From: 55-13 sp964501275 | GTDB lineage: Bacteria; Armatimonadota; Fimbriimonadia; Fimbriimonadales; Fimbriimonadaceae | Length of the DNA stretch: 64,000 nt | Assembly (NCBI GenBank): GCA_964501275.1 | Contig: CAZCSP010000004.1 | Coordinates: forward strand, 62,001 to 126,000 | Direction: 5' to 3' | Shown here: in pieces, positions 57,944 through 64,000 of the stretch | How positions within the stretch are numbered: the first letter of the stretch is position 1 | Layout: each line of letters begins with the position of its first letter | Translations under genes and position numbers: made by a program | Notes under the pieces: generated by a model | Databases searched by the model: none | What the model saw: the letters and a program-made list of their open reading frames with translations, nothing else | What the model was told of the DNA's origin: nothing

Positions 57944-58666
57944 TCAGAGCTTCACCCCAAAAATCTCCACATCAACGCCCGGTGAATAGCAGATGTGCTC
58001 CCAGGGCGCGGCAGTTAGACCGGCGGCTTTGACCATTGTTTCCTCGCACCGCAGAACCTCCGCCGACTGGATCGCATAGGGTGGGTGGTGGACCTGGCCG
58101 GTGTGGATTTGCCCGCCTCGAACGGAATACAGCAAATACCGCTCCACCAGGAAGAACTCCAATGAGCCGGGTTCGGGATAGGGAAGGGGATCGCCGATTC
58201 TTATCTCGATCTGATGGGTAGCTTCGCCACGATGCCGCACCGACCGATACTCGATCTGCTCCTTGCCTCTTACCATCATCTCGGCCCGGTAGTAGGGCAA
58301 GCTGAAAAACTTTCGCGCCCACCAAACTGCCAGCGCATTCGCTGCATCCAAACTGAAGAACCAGACCCCCGGCTCCTTGCCATCCCGATGGACGTAGGTG
58401 CGCACATTGGTTTCGGGGAAGGTGTGGGTTCCAGGGACGGGCGGGAGCCAGGGGAAGCGGATGCCAGTCATCCAAAAAGGAACCAAACCCACCCAGGCTC
58501 TCCCATCGAAGGTATCTACGGTCAACCCCTCGGGAAGGAGCCGCTGGACTTCGGAGGGTTCGGCAGAGAAGTGCAGAAAGGTAAGGTCCCGCCACTTCTG
58601 GAGCATGGCGACCGAATCGGACGGGCGCTGTCGGAGGGCGAGTTGAAGAGAAGGATCGAGGCTCAC
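57944..58666 (-). CDS. DUF2071 (YqjF-like) protein
   Basis: 240 residues from GTG 58666, whose GTGA overlaps the trmFO stop, so translation is coupled. The family core is clear: RPSDSVAMLQKWRDLTFLHF, LLPEGLTVDTFDGRAWVGLV, PFWMTGIRFPWLPPVPGTHT, FPETNVRTYVHRDGKEPGVW and a C-terminal CYSPGVDVEIFGVKL. DUF2071 proteins share the acetoacetate decarboxylase-like fold; their role is not established. Confidence 0.85.
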   Translation of the reverse strand: MSLDPSLQLALRQRPSDSVAMLQKWRDLTFLHFSAEPSEVQRLLPEGLTVDTFDGRAWVGLVPFWMTGIRFPWLPPVPGTHTFPETNVRTYVHRDGKEPGVWFFSLDAANALAVWWARKFFSLPYYRAEMMVRGKEQIEYRSVRHRGEATHQIEIRIGDPLPYPEPGSLEFFLVERYLLYSVRGGQIHTGQVHHPPYAIQSAEVLRCEETMVKAAGLTAAPWEHICYSPGVDVEIFGVKL

Positions 58667-60240
58667 CGAACCCCCAATACCAAGCGCCCAATGCCGGAAA
58701 CCCATTCCCCAAACGCCTGTTGCGCCGCCTCCAACTTCCGAGCCCGCTTCACGCCCTTATCTCGCGTGGGTTCCTCGGGGTCGGGGAAGAGGCCCCAGTT
58801 GATGTTCATGGGGGCGAACTCTCGCTCCGTGTCGTCTTGCAGATGCGAGACCAGCGATCCGTAGGCGCAGGCTCTGGGAGGAGTTGGCCATTCCTGCCCC
58901 CGCAGTTGGGCCAAGGTCGCCAGCCCCGCATAGATTCCCATCGCCGCCGATTCCACGTAGCCTTCGACTCCGGTGAGTTGGCCGGCGACGAAAAGGCCGG
59001 GATGGTCGCGCATCTCCAGGTTGGGGTTCAGAGTCTTGGGGGCCTCGATGTAGGTATTGCGGTGGATCACCCCGAACCGCACAAACTCCGCATTCTCCAG
59101 CCCCGGCACCATCCGGAACACCCGCCGCTGCTCGCCCCATTTCAGCCGGGTTTGGCAGGCCACTAGGGAATAAAGCGTCTTCTCCTTATTCTCGGGGCGA
59201 AGCTGAAGGGCCGCCCAGGGTCGTCGCCCGGTTCGGGGATCAGTGAGGCCGACTGGCTTAAAGTTGCCAAAGGCGAGCGAGCGGGCGCCCTTCTCCGCAA
59301 TGGCCTCGATCGGAGTGCATCCGGCAAAGTACTTGATCTGCTCGATAAACTGCTCTTCCACCGTGGCATGGGCTGCCAGCCCATGCGTCTCAGGACCAGC
59401 CTGGTCCTGATTTCCGGAATCCCCGACCTGGCAGGTCGAGGGACGCATGGGCTGGCAGCCCATGCCACTTTCCTCAAGCCCATACCCCTTTCCAACTACC
59501 GCCGCTCCCCTAACACCCCCTGCCTCAAAGGCATGGATCGGGGCTCTTTCCGCGCTTACCAGGGCCTCCACGAACGCCTCGTAGGACTCCTTGTCGAACG
59601 GGCAGTTGAGGTAGTCGTCGCCTTCGCCCTTGTCGTACCGGCTCTGGGCGAAGATGATGGAGCGGTCAAGGGAGGATGCCTCTACGGTGGGGCTCACGGC
59701 GTCGTAGAAGTAGAGATGCTTCCGCCCGGTCAGCCCCGCCAACCACTCGCTCATCTCGGGGGAAGTCAGTGGGCCGGTGGCGAGAATAAGGGTGTTGGGC
59801 ACTGGGTTTTGGGTGTTGGGAACATCCCCCTCTCCCAACGCCAAACGCCCAACACCCAACACCGTCTCCGCCATCTCCGGCGTGAACTCCTCGCGAACCA
59901 CCTCGATCAGCGGATGCTCCTCGATCTTCCTGGTGATCGCCTCGCCAAACTTATCCCGATCTACCCCTAGAGCCTCGCCCGCCGGAACCTCGTGCTCCCG
60001 GGCTGTCGCCAAAACCAGCGACCCCAGCGCATCCATCTCGGCCTTCAACTGCCCGGCGGGAGAGGTGGGGAGTTTGGACTTGAAGGAGTTGGAACAGACG
60101 AGTTCGGCGAAGTGGGGGGTGGTATGGGCGGGAGTCATGCGATGGGGGCGCATCTCGTAGAGGCGGACCCTCTCGCCCTGACTGGCGATGGCCCAGGCGG
60201 CTTCCACGCCGGCAAACCCCGCGCCGACAACGGTGATCAT
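58663..60240 (-). CDS. trmFO: Folate-dependent tRNA (uracil-54-C5)-methyltransferase TrmFO, long form with in-frame repeats
   Basis: 525 residues against the usual 435-470. FAD site VVGAGFAGVEAAWAIASQGE at the start and EMRPHRMTPAHTTPHFAELV make it TrmFO; CSNSFKS and LRYxxM-like KPVGLTDPRTGRRPWAALQL follow. It uses methylene-THF and FADH2 to make m5U54. Two stretches do not belong to the family. One is about 25 residues around VLGVGRLALGEGDVPNTQNP (palindrome at 59789-59866). The other is about 50 residues around GMGCQPMRPSTCQVGDSGNQ (palindromic element at 59363-59468). The C-terminal end (SGIGRLVLGVR) is also repeat-derived (58670-58705). The frame stays open through all of them. Confidence 0.92.
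   Translation of the reverse strand: MITVVGAGFAGVEAAWAIASQGERVRLYEMRPHRMTPAHTTPHFAELVCSNSFKSKLPTSPAGQLKAEMDALGSLVLATAREHEVPAGEALGVDRDKFGEAITRKIEEHPLIEVVREEFTPEMAETVLGVGRLALGEGDVPNTQNPVPNTLILATGPLTSPEMSEWLAGLTGRKHLYFYDAVSPTVEASSLDRSIIFAQSRYDKGEGDDYLNCPFDKESYEAFVEALVSAERAPIHAFEAGGVRGAAVVGKGYGLEESGMGCQPMRPSTCQVGDSGNQDQAGPETHGLAAHATVEEQFIEQIKYFAGCTPIEAIAEKGARSLAFGNFKPVGLTDPRTGRRPWAALQLRPENKEKTLYSLVACQTRLKWGEQRRVFRMVPGLENAEFVRFGVIHRNTYIEAPKTLNPNLEMRDHPGLFVAGQLTGVEGYVESAAMGIYAGLATLAQLRGQEWPTPPRACAYGSLVSHLQDDTEREFAPMNINWGLFPDPEEPTRDKGVKRARKLEAAQQAFGEWVSGIGRLVLGVR
58670..58705. repeat. Repeat arm coding the TrmFO C-terminus
   Basis: On the minus strand, ggcattgggcgcttggtatt and gggggttcgg resemble the ttgggcgttaggttttggg arms at 10801-10872 and 59789-59866. 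It encodes the last residues of TrmFO and overlaps the DUF2071 start. Confidence 0.55.
59363..59468. repeat. Palindromic element inside trmFO, with 27-bp perfect terminal repeats
   Basis: 59363-59389 (begins gtggcatgggctgccagccc) is the exact reverse complement of 59442-59468. Within it are two smaller hairpins, aggaccag/ctggtcct and gacctg/caggtc. The phrase gcaggtcgagggacgcat links it to the elements at 7874-8036. It lies wholly in frame inside trmFO. Confidence 0.9.
59789..59866. repeat. gttgggcac palindrome inside trmFO
   Basis: gtgttgggcactgggttttg and ggtgttgggaacatccc face ctctcccaacgccaaacgcc and caacacccaacacc. It is an in-frame palindrome of 7-10 base degenerate units, of the class seen in spacers at 10801-10872. 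Confidence 0.8.
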
Positions 60241-60277
60241 TCCTCTATTGTGGCGCGTCGGGCTATGCTATTCGGTG

Positions 60278-60640
60278 ATGGACGCCATTGAAGCCGAACA
60301 GATTGCCAAAGCCTGGACCGAGGCCTGGAACAACGACGACCTGGACGCCATGCTGGCCCACTATGCCGACGACGTCGTCTTTCATTCGCCGTTCGTAAAA
60401 CTCCTCACCCAAGACGGCTCCACCATGATCCGGGGCAAAGCGGCCCTCCGCGAATATCTGGAGAAAGGGAAGGAGGCCTACCCTCACGACCGCTTCCAAC
60501 TCCACCGAACCGGCATCGGGGCGGGCAGCATCGTGCTGAACTACATCAGCGTGAACGGGATGCTGGCGAACGAGATTCACGTTTTGAACGAAGAAGGGAA
60601 GGCCGTCGAGGTGCGGTGCCACTACTCAGACGTGGTGTGA
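60278..60640 (+). CDS. SnoaL-like protein
   Basis: 120 residues from ATG 60278 (the longer frame overlaps the opposite-strand trmFO start). NTF2-like fold: EAEQIAKAWTEAWNNDDLDA, MLAHYADDVVFHSPFVKLLT and GKAALREYLEKGKEAYPHDR are the standard SnoaL_2 features. Often a cyclase or isomerase fold, but the function is unknown. It is divergent from trmFO with 37 bp between starts. Confidence 0.85.
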   Translation: MDAIEAEQIAKAWTEAWNNDDLDAMLAHYADDVVFHSPFVKLLTQDGSTMIRGKAALREYLEKGKEAYPHDRFQLHRTGIGAGSIVLNYISVNGMLANEIHVLNEEGKAVEVRCHYSDVV

Positions 60641-60644
60641 AGCC

Positions 60645-61061
60645 ATGCGCCTTGCCGCCCGGCTCGTAGGAGTCTTCTCGATCCTGTTGTATGGGATCGC
60701 GCTTGCTGTTCCCGCAGTGGATGCCAGGGTGTTTGGGAATGGCAATTCCACATTCATCCTTTCGGGTTGGGAGTGCTTGGTGCAAGGGTTCGATGTATTG
60801 CCGTACTGGCTGGCAAACCCGCTTCTATTTGGAGCCTGGTTCGCTCTGTTTCGCGGAAGCAGACTGTCCGCCTATTGGGCGGTGGGAGCAATGGGGATTG
60901 CCGTGATGTTCACCATGAATGTTTTGGGGAATGATCCGTCAAAGAACTCAGGAACCTGGCCCAAGGAAGGCTATTGGCTTTGGATGATCTCCATCGGCCT
61001 GGCGACGATTGCCGGATTCATGCTGGTCTTTGCCAAGCCAGTCCCGCAGTCTCCTCGCTAG
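60645..61061 (+). CDS. Small four-helix membrane protein
   Basis: 138 residues with four hydrophobic segments: LVGVFSILLYGIALAVPAVD, LANPLLFGAWFALFRGSR, YWAVGAMGIAVMFTMNVLGN and YWLWMISIGLATIAGFMLVF. No family recognised. It starts 4 bp after the SnoaL-like gene stop and may be co-transcribed with it. Confidence 0.65.
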   Translation: MRLAARLVGVFSILLYGIALAVPAVDARVFGNGNSTFILSGWECLVQGFDVLPYWLANPLLFGAWFALFRGSRLSAYWAVGAMGIAVMFTMNVLGNDPSKNSGTWPKEGYWLWMISIGLATIAGFMLVFAKPVPQSPR

Positions 61062-61135
61062 GTCTATTGCAATCCGGCCTCCGAGCCGAGTATTATCTCT
61101 GCTTGCGTCCCAAGCATGGGACCGAGAGTAAGGCA

Positions 61136-61408
61136 ATGGCGAAGATCTGTCAGGTAAGCGGAAAGAAGGGCAACACGACTGCGAAGCACATTCGCAACCA
61201 GCACTCCCAAGGCTGGAAGTACAAAGCGCCCCACAAGAACCGAGTTCAGCACCCCAACTTGCAGACCGTCCGCCTGAAGACCCCCCACGGCGTCGTGACC
61301 CTAAAGGTCGCCACCTCGGTCATCAAGTCCTCCGAGTTCAACGCCGTAGCCTGCGGCATCCGCCCCGTCCCCAAAGCATGGCTGAAGAAGCCCAGCTACA
61401 ACGTCTAG
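61136..61408 (+). CDS. rpmB: 50S ribosomal protein L28
   Basis: 90 residues from ATG 61136 (a longer frame from 60974 is not protein-like). MAKICQVSGKKGNTTAKHIR and the basic NQHSQGWKYKAPHKNRVQHP are the usual L28 features, then a beta part and the end KAWLKKPSYNV. L28 lies at the 50S surface near the L1 stalk. It has its own terminator, so it is a single-gene unit. Confidence 0.95.
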   Translation: MAKICQVSGKKGNTTAKHIRNQHSQGWKYKAPHKNRVQHPNLQTVRLKTPHGVVTLKVATSVIKSSEFNAVACGIRPVPKAWLKKPSYNV

Positions 61409-61428
61409 GCACTCTGCAAACGACTTTA

Positions 61429-61462
61429 AGGCCGCACCGCTGAATAGCAGTGCGGCCTTTTT
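61429..61462 (+). terminator. Terminator of rpmB
   Basis: GGCCGCAC (61430-61437) pairs with GTGCGGCC (61450-61457), the stem being extended inward by CGCT/AGCA, followed by T5 (61458-61462). About 20 bp after the rpmB stop. Confidence 0.9.
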
Positions 61463-61947
61463 CATTGGAGCTTGAAGGAGGGCTCAGGCTCCTCTCAAAT
61501 CCCGAGCCTCCTCTCTGCGTGGCCAAAAGATGCGCGGGCCGGATTCTAAAAGGGGGGAGCGAACCGGCGCCGCGCTATTGGTTTGCAGTTTAAATGTCTG
61601 CGCGTGGCAGACGAGAATATTAAAGCCGGTTCCGGGACGTCGCGACGACCGTCGAAGGGAAGGTGAGGGGGCTATCTTTGGTTAGGGGTATGGGAGGGAG
61701 GGAATCGTAGGGAATTGAAGAAGGCTTGGGATTGAAGGCCGTAGGGAATGGCGAACTACGAGCGACAAACGACTCCTCGCAATTCCTGACTCCCTGGGAG
61801 ACTTGCAAAATTCTCAATGAATCCAAAGAACTTGGGTCATTGCGCTGAAGTTGGAGCTGTTGCAGGCCGAGTCCCCCCAAGGGGGGCTCGGACCGCGACT
61901 TTTGTAAGTCTCCTCCCCTCTTCCTAAATGCGTCATCATCTATACCC
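61463..61947. other. 485-bp non-coding region with several hairpins
   Basis: No reading frame with protein character. Hairpins include GAACCGGC (61561-61568) against GCCGGTTC (61625-61632), gtctgc/gcagac at 61596-61612, and ccgagtccccccaaggggggctcgg near 61868-61892. 61686-61800 has tagggaat-like short repeats. It could be a small RNA or simply repeats; no Rfam-type family recognised by eye. Confidence 0.4.
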
Positions 61948-62622
61948 GTGGATCGTGCCCAGTTCCTTGATGCCTGCCAAAAGCTTGACCTCGCCTTGAC
62001 GCAGGCTCAAGTCGAGAAGTTCGAGGAGTTTGAGGAAGCTTTGTATGCGACAAATGCGGTGATGAACCTGACCAGAGTTTCGCGTGAGGAGTGTTGGCTG
62101 CGCCACTTCGTCGACAGCCTCCTCTTCCAAGACCTTATTCCGCAGGGTGCAACGGTGCTCGATATTGGTACAGGCCCAGGGTTTCCGGCTTGGCCGTTGG
62201 CTTGCGCCCGACCCGACCTGCATGTGACGGCTCTGGACTCCAGCGGGAAGATGCTGGGCTTCCTCAAGCGGCAGCTTCTCCCCAACCTGGAGCCTGTCTT
62301 GGCCCGAGCGGAGGAGTGGGGGGTGCGGGATCGGTTCGAGGTGGTGACTGGCCGGGCCGTGGCTCCGCTGGCCATCCAACTTGAACTCAGTGCGCCAATG
62401 GCAAAGCTAAGGGGCCTTATCCTGCCAATGCGAACTCCAGCGGAAGAAAGCGACATTCGTAAACTGGATGGCAACCTGGGACTAGAACTGGAAGATGTGG
62501 TCTCCCGCTCCCTGCCTGGCACCGACGTGGTGCGGATGTTTGCCCTCTACCGGAAGGTTTCTCTCACGGATGCCAAGTATCCCCGCTCATGGTCTGAGAT
62601 CAAGCGGAAACCTATAGCCTGA
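61948..62622 (+). CDS. rsmG: 16S rRNA (guanine-527-N7)-methyltransferase RsmG
   Basis: 224 residues from GTG 61948. SAM site VLDIGTGPGFPAWPLACARP, then VTALDSSGKMLGFLKRQL and the conserved VVTGRAVAPLAIQLELSAPM. The N-terminal AQVEKFEEFEEALYATNAVM, NLTRVSREECWLRHFVDSLL matches GidB. It methylates G527 in the 530 loop. mnmG and parA/parB, frequent neighbours, are absent here. Confidence 0.95.
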   Translation: MDRAQFLDACQKLDLALTQAQVEKFEEFEEALYATNAVMNLTRVSREECWLRHFVDSLLFQDLIPQGATVLDIGTGPGFPAWPLACARPDLHVTALDSSGKMLGFLKRQLLPNLEPVLARAEEWGVRDRFEVVTGRAVAPLAIQLELSAPMAKLRGLILPMRTPAEESDIRKLDGNLGLELEDVVSRSLPGTDVVRMFALYRKVSLTDAKYPRSWSEIKRKPIA

Positions 62623-63214
62623 GCAGCTTCTTGAGTCCGTTGGCCCGTTTGTGCTTGGGGTCCAGTGCGAGCGCGGCGTTGAGATCCTTCTTGGCTTCTG
62701 AAAGCTGGTCTAGCTGGGCCAATGCGGAAGCGCGGGCGGTTAAGTAACTGGGGTTCTCTGGCGTGGTTTGAACTGCCGAACTGGCTTCCGCAAGTGCATC
62801 CTCGTACTTCTCTTGGTCGAAGTACACGCGAGAGAGTTGATAGTGAGCCTCCGCCGAAGTATCCAGAATGACCGTGTCTTCAGTGGCGGGGATATTGACG
62901 ATGCACTGCTTCAGATGCTGCTCGGCCTTCTCCAGGTTACCCAGGGCCCGATAGATCATGCCGTTCGCCAAGTGAGGGGCGAAGGCGGTGGGGCGATAGT
63001 CGATAATCCCCTGAAACTGTGCCGAGGCCCCGATCAGCGATTGCTTGTCGGCTTCCGTCAGTTCTTCGTCGTTTGCCAATTTCGCCAACGGCCCTTTGGA
63101 AAGCTCTTCCGCTTTTGAGAGGGCAATGTTGTATTCGCCCCCATGTCCGATGACGGGCACGTCGGTGGGGTCGTTGCTGGTGCAGCCGATCAGGAACAGG
63201 CAAAGGAAGATCAC
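62612..63214 (-). CDS. TPR lipoprotein
   Basis: 200 residues from GTG 63214 (ribosome-binding-like tggagag 5 bases upstream). Lipoprotein signal with lipobox FLIGC near residue 11 (the upstream open frame to 63328 gives a long basic start and is less likely). Tetratricopeptide repeats fill the C-terminal half: HYQLSRVYFDQEKYEDALAE and ASALAQLDQLSEAKKDLNAA. TPR lipoproteins act in assembly scaffolds at the outer membrane; partner unknown. It follows leuS on the same strand and its 3' end overlaps rsmG by 11 bp. Confidence 0.78.
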   Translation of the reverse strand: MIFLCLFLIGCTSNDPTDVPVIGHGGEYNIALSKAEELSKGPLAKLANDEELTEADKQSLIGASAQFQGIIDYRPTAFAPHLANGMIYRALGNLEKAEQHLKQCIVNIPATEDTVILDTSAEAHYQLSRVYFDQEKYEDALAEASSAVQTTPENPSYLTARASALAQLDQLSEAKKDLNAALALDPKHKRANGLKKLLRL

Positions 63215-63317
63215 GGCGACTCTCCACCCCCCGGCCCCCTCCTCATTTTGTCGCGATCCAATCTTGCGGCTAATGCTAGCCTGCGACCGCACCAAACGAG
63301 GAGGGGGAGCTTGAGGA

Positions 63318-64000
63318 CTAGTTCGCAACGATGTTCACCAACTTCCCTGGGACGACGATCACCTTTCGGATCGTCAGCCCTTCCAATAGCCCTTGGATCT
63401 TGGGTTGGGCCAGGGCTTGCTTCTCTAGTTCATCACTGCTGGACTTGGCCGGAGACTGCATGGTGTCTCTTAGTTTGCCATTGATCTGGATAGCAATGGT
63501 GACGGTGTCGTCCTCGGCCAAAGCCTCCTCAAACTTCGGCCAGTTGGCTTGATAGGTGAACCCTTCCTTCCCAATCGACTCCCAAAGCTCATCCGCGCTA
63601 TGGGGAGCGGCGGGAGCGAGGAGCAGGATCATGGATTCGATGGCTTCGGAAAGCGCCAACGCAGCCGATCGATCCGATCCCAACGCCGATTGCCCAACGC
63701 CGATTGCCTCGGTGAGAGCATTCAGGAACTTCATCATCCACGAGATGTAGGTGTTGAACCCGAACTCGTCGATGTCTTTGGTGACGTCGCGGATGGCCTT
63801 GTGAGTCGCGCGACGGATCGCCTTGGCAGTCTCGCTCATCTCTTCGAAGGCAATCAGGTCTCGCCAGTCACCGACATACCCCGCCTTGTTCTCCTCCACA
63901 AACCGGAATACGCGCGACAGGAACTTGGCCGCCGCGCTGACGCCTGAGTTGTCCCACTCCACGTCGGCGGTGAAAGGGGCTACGAAGAGCAGGTAGACCC
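63318..64000 (-). CDS. leuS: Leucyl-tRNA synthetase, C-terminal part (gene runs off the window)
   Basis: The frame is open to the window edge and reads VYLLFVAPFTADVEWDNSGV at the first codons seen, typical of class Ia LeuRS before the anticodon-binding domain. The helical domain (ISWMMKFLNALTEAIGVGQS, APAAPHSADELWESIGKEGF) and C-terminal domain (IAIQINGKLRDTMQSPAKSS, IQGLLEGLTIRKVIVVPGKL) follow, ending in VNIVAN. The N-terminal catalytic two thirds lie outside. A direct repeat of 14 bp (two copies of ccaacgccgattgc at 63680-63707) codes for the oddity GVGQSALG. Confidence 0.93.
   Translation of the reverse strand, partial: VYLLFVAPFTADVEWDNSGVSAAAKFLSRVFRFVEENKAGYVGDWRDLIAFEEMSETAKAIRRATHKAIRDVTKDIDEFGFNTYISWMMKFLNALTEAIGVGQSALGSDRSAALALSEAIESMILLLAPAAPHSADELWESIGKEGFTYQANWPKFEEALAEDDTVTIAIQINGKLRDTMQSPAKSSSDELEKQALAQPKIQGLLEGLTIRKVIVVPGKLVNIVAN

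Noticed and set aside
61463..61560. tRNA-like folding near the rpmB terminator
   Set aside because: No cloverleaf with T-loop (ggttcgaatcc-like) and anticodon stem could be made.

Overview
The window is moderately GC-rich bacterial chromosome with about 65 genes on both strands, many standing alone or in short pairs. Lineage clues, all inference: a type II prepilin with the FSLIELLVVIAIIAILA / FPVFARAKEAA signature, two secreted proteases ending in PEP-CTERM sorting tails, a CbpA-type dnaJ paired with hspR, the folate-dependent tRNA methyltransferase TrmFO and an EF-G2-type factor. The combination best fits Armatimonadota (Fimbriimonas-like). No phage, insertion sequence, CRISPR array, rRNA or tRNA gene was recognised.

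Layout. 1-1.9 kb: two diverged small secreted proteins, each between inverted copies of one repeat. 1.9-7.3 kb: esterase, hspR-dnaJ with a HAIR-like operator, an HDOD protein and an EF-G2-like GTPase. 7.4-8.25 kb: decayed gene remnants and repeats. 8.25-15.5 kb: ribosomal operon rplC-rplD-rplW-rplB-rpsS-rplV-rpsC-rplP-rpmC-rpsQ-rplN-rplX-rplE. It lacks rpsJ in front and stops at a strong terminator after rplE, without rpsN, rpsH or rplF. 15.5-26 kb: a frameshifted PEP-CTERM subtilase, CoiA-like protein, PnuC, an ABC-2 permease, a beta-propeller, a prepilin, a class I lysyl-tRNA synthetase homologue without either signature motif, and a GGDEF/HD-GYP membrane protein. 26-36 kb: an EamA transporter coupled to an aldehyde dehydrogenase, a peptide-binding lipoprotein, an AraC regulator, an MlaF-like ATPase, a glycosyltransferase, a DUF4349 lipoprotein and a BrkB-type protein. 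36-47 kb: P-loop kinase, HEAT-repeat protein, acylphosphatase, a diguanylate cyclase divergent from a PEP-CTERM metalloprotease, a histidine kinase and secreted unknowns. 47-57 kb: a radical SAM enzyme with a small upstream partner, a CsgG/FlgT-like protein, a dispanin-like protein, surE and secreted unknowns. 57-64 kb: translation and RNA-modification genes (SpoU methyltransferase, trmFO, rpmB, rsmG, 3' end of leuS) among small proteins.

The most striking feature is the number of palindromic repeat elements made of short, degenerate direct repeats: units like gattgctg, tttggag, gttgggcgtt, tgtggctt and cggaagt. They sit in spacers throughout, including three junctions of the ribosomal operon. 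In trmFO two such elements lie in frame inside the coding sequence. Other leads are the pseudo-synthetase, the radical SAM pair, and the subtilase, which has a one-base frameshift and Glu in place of the catalytic Asp.
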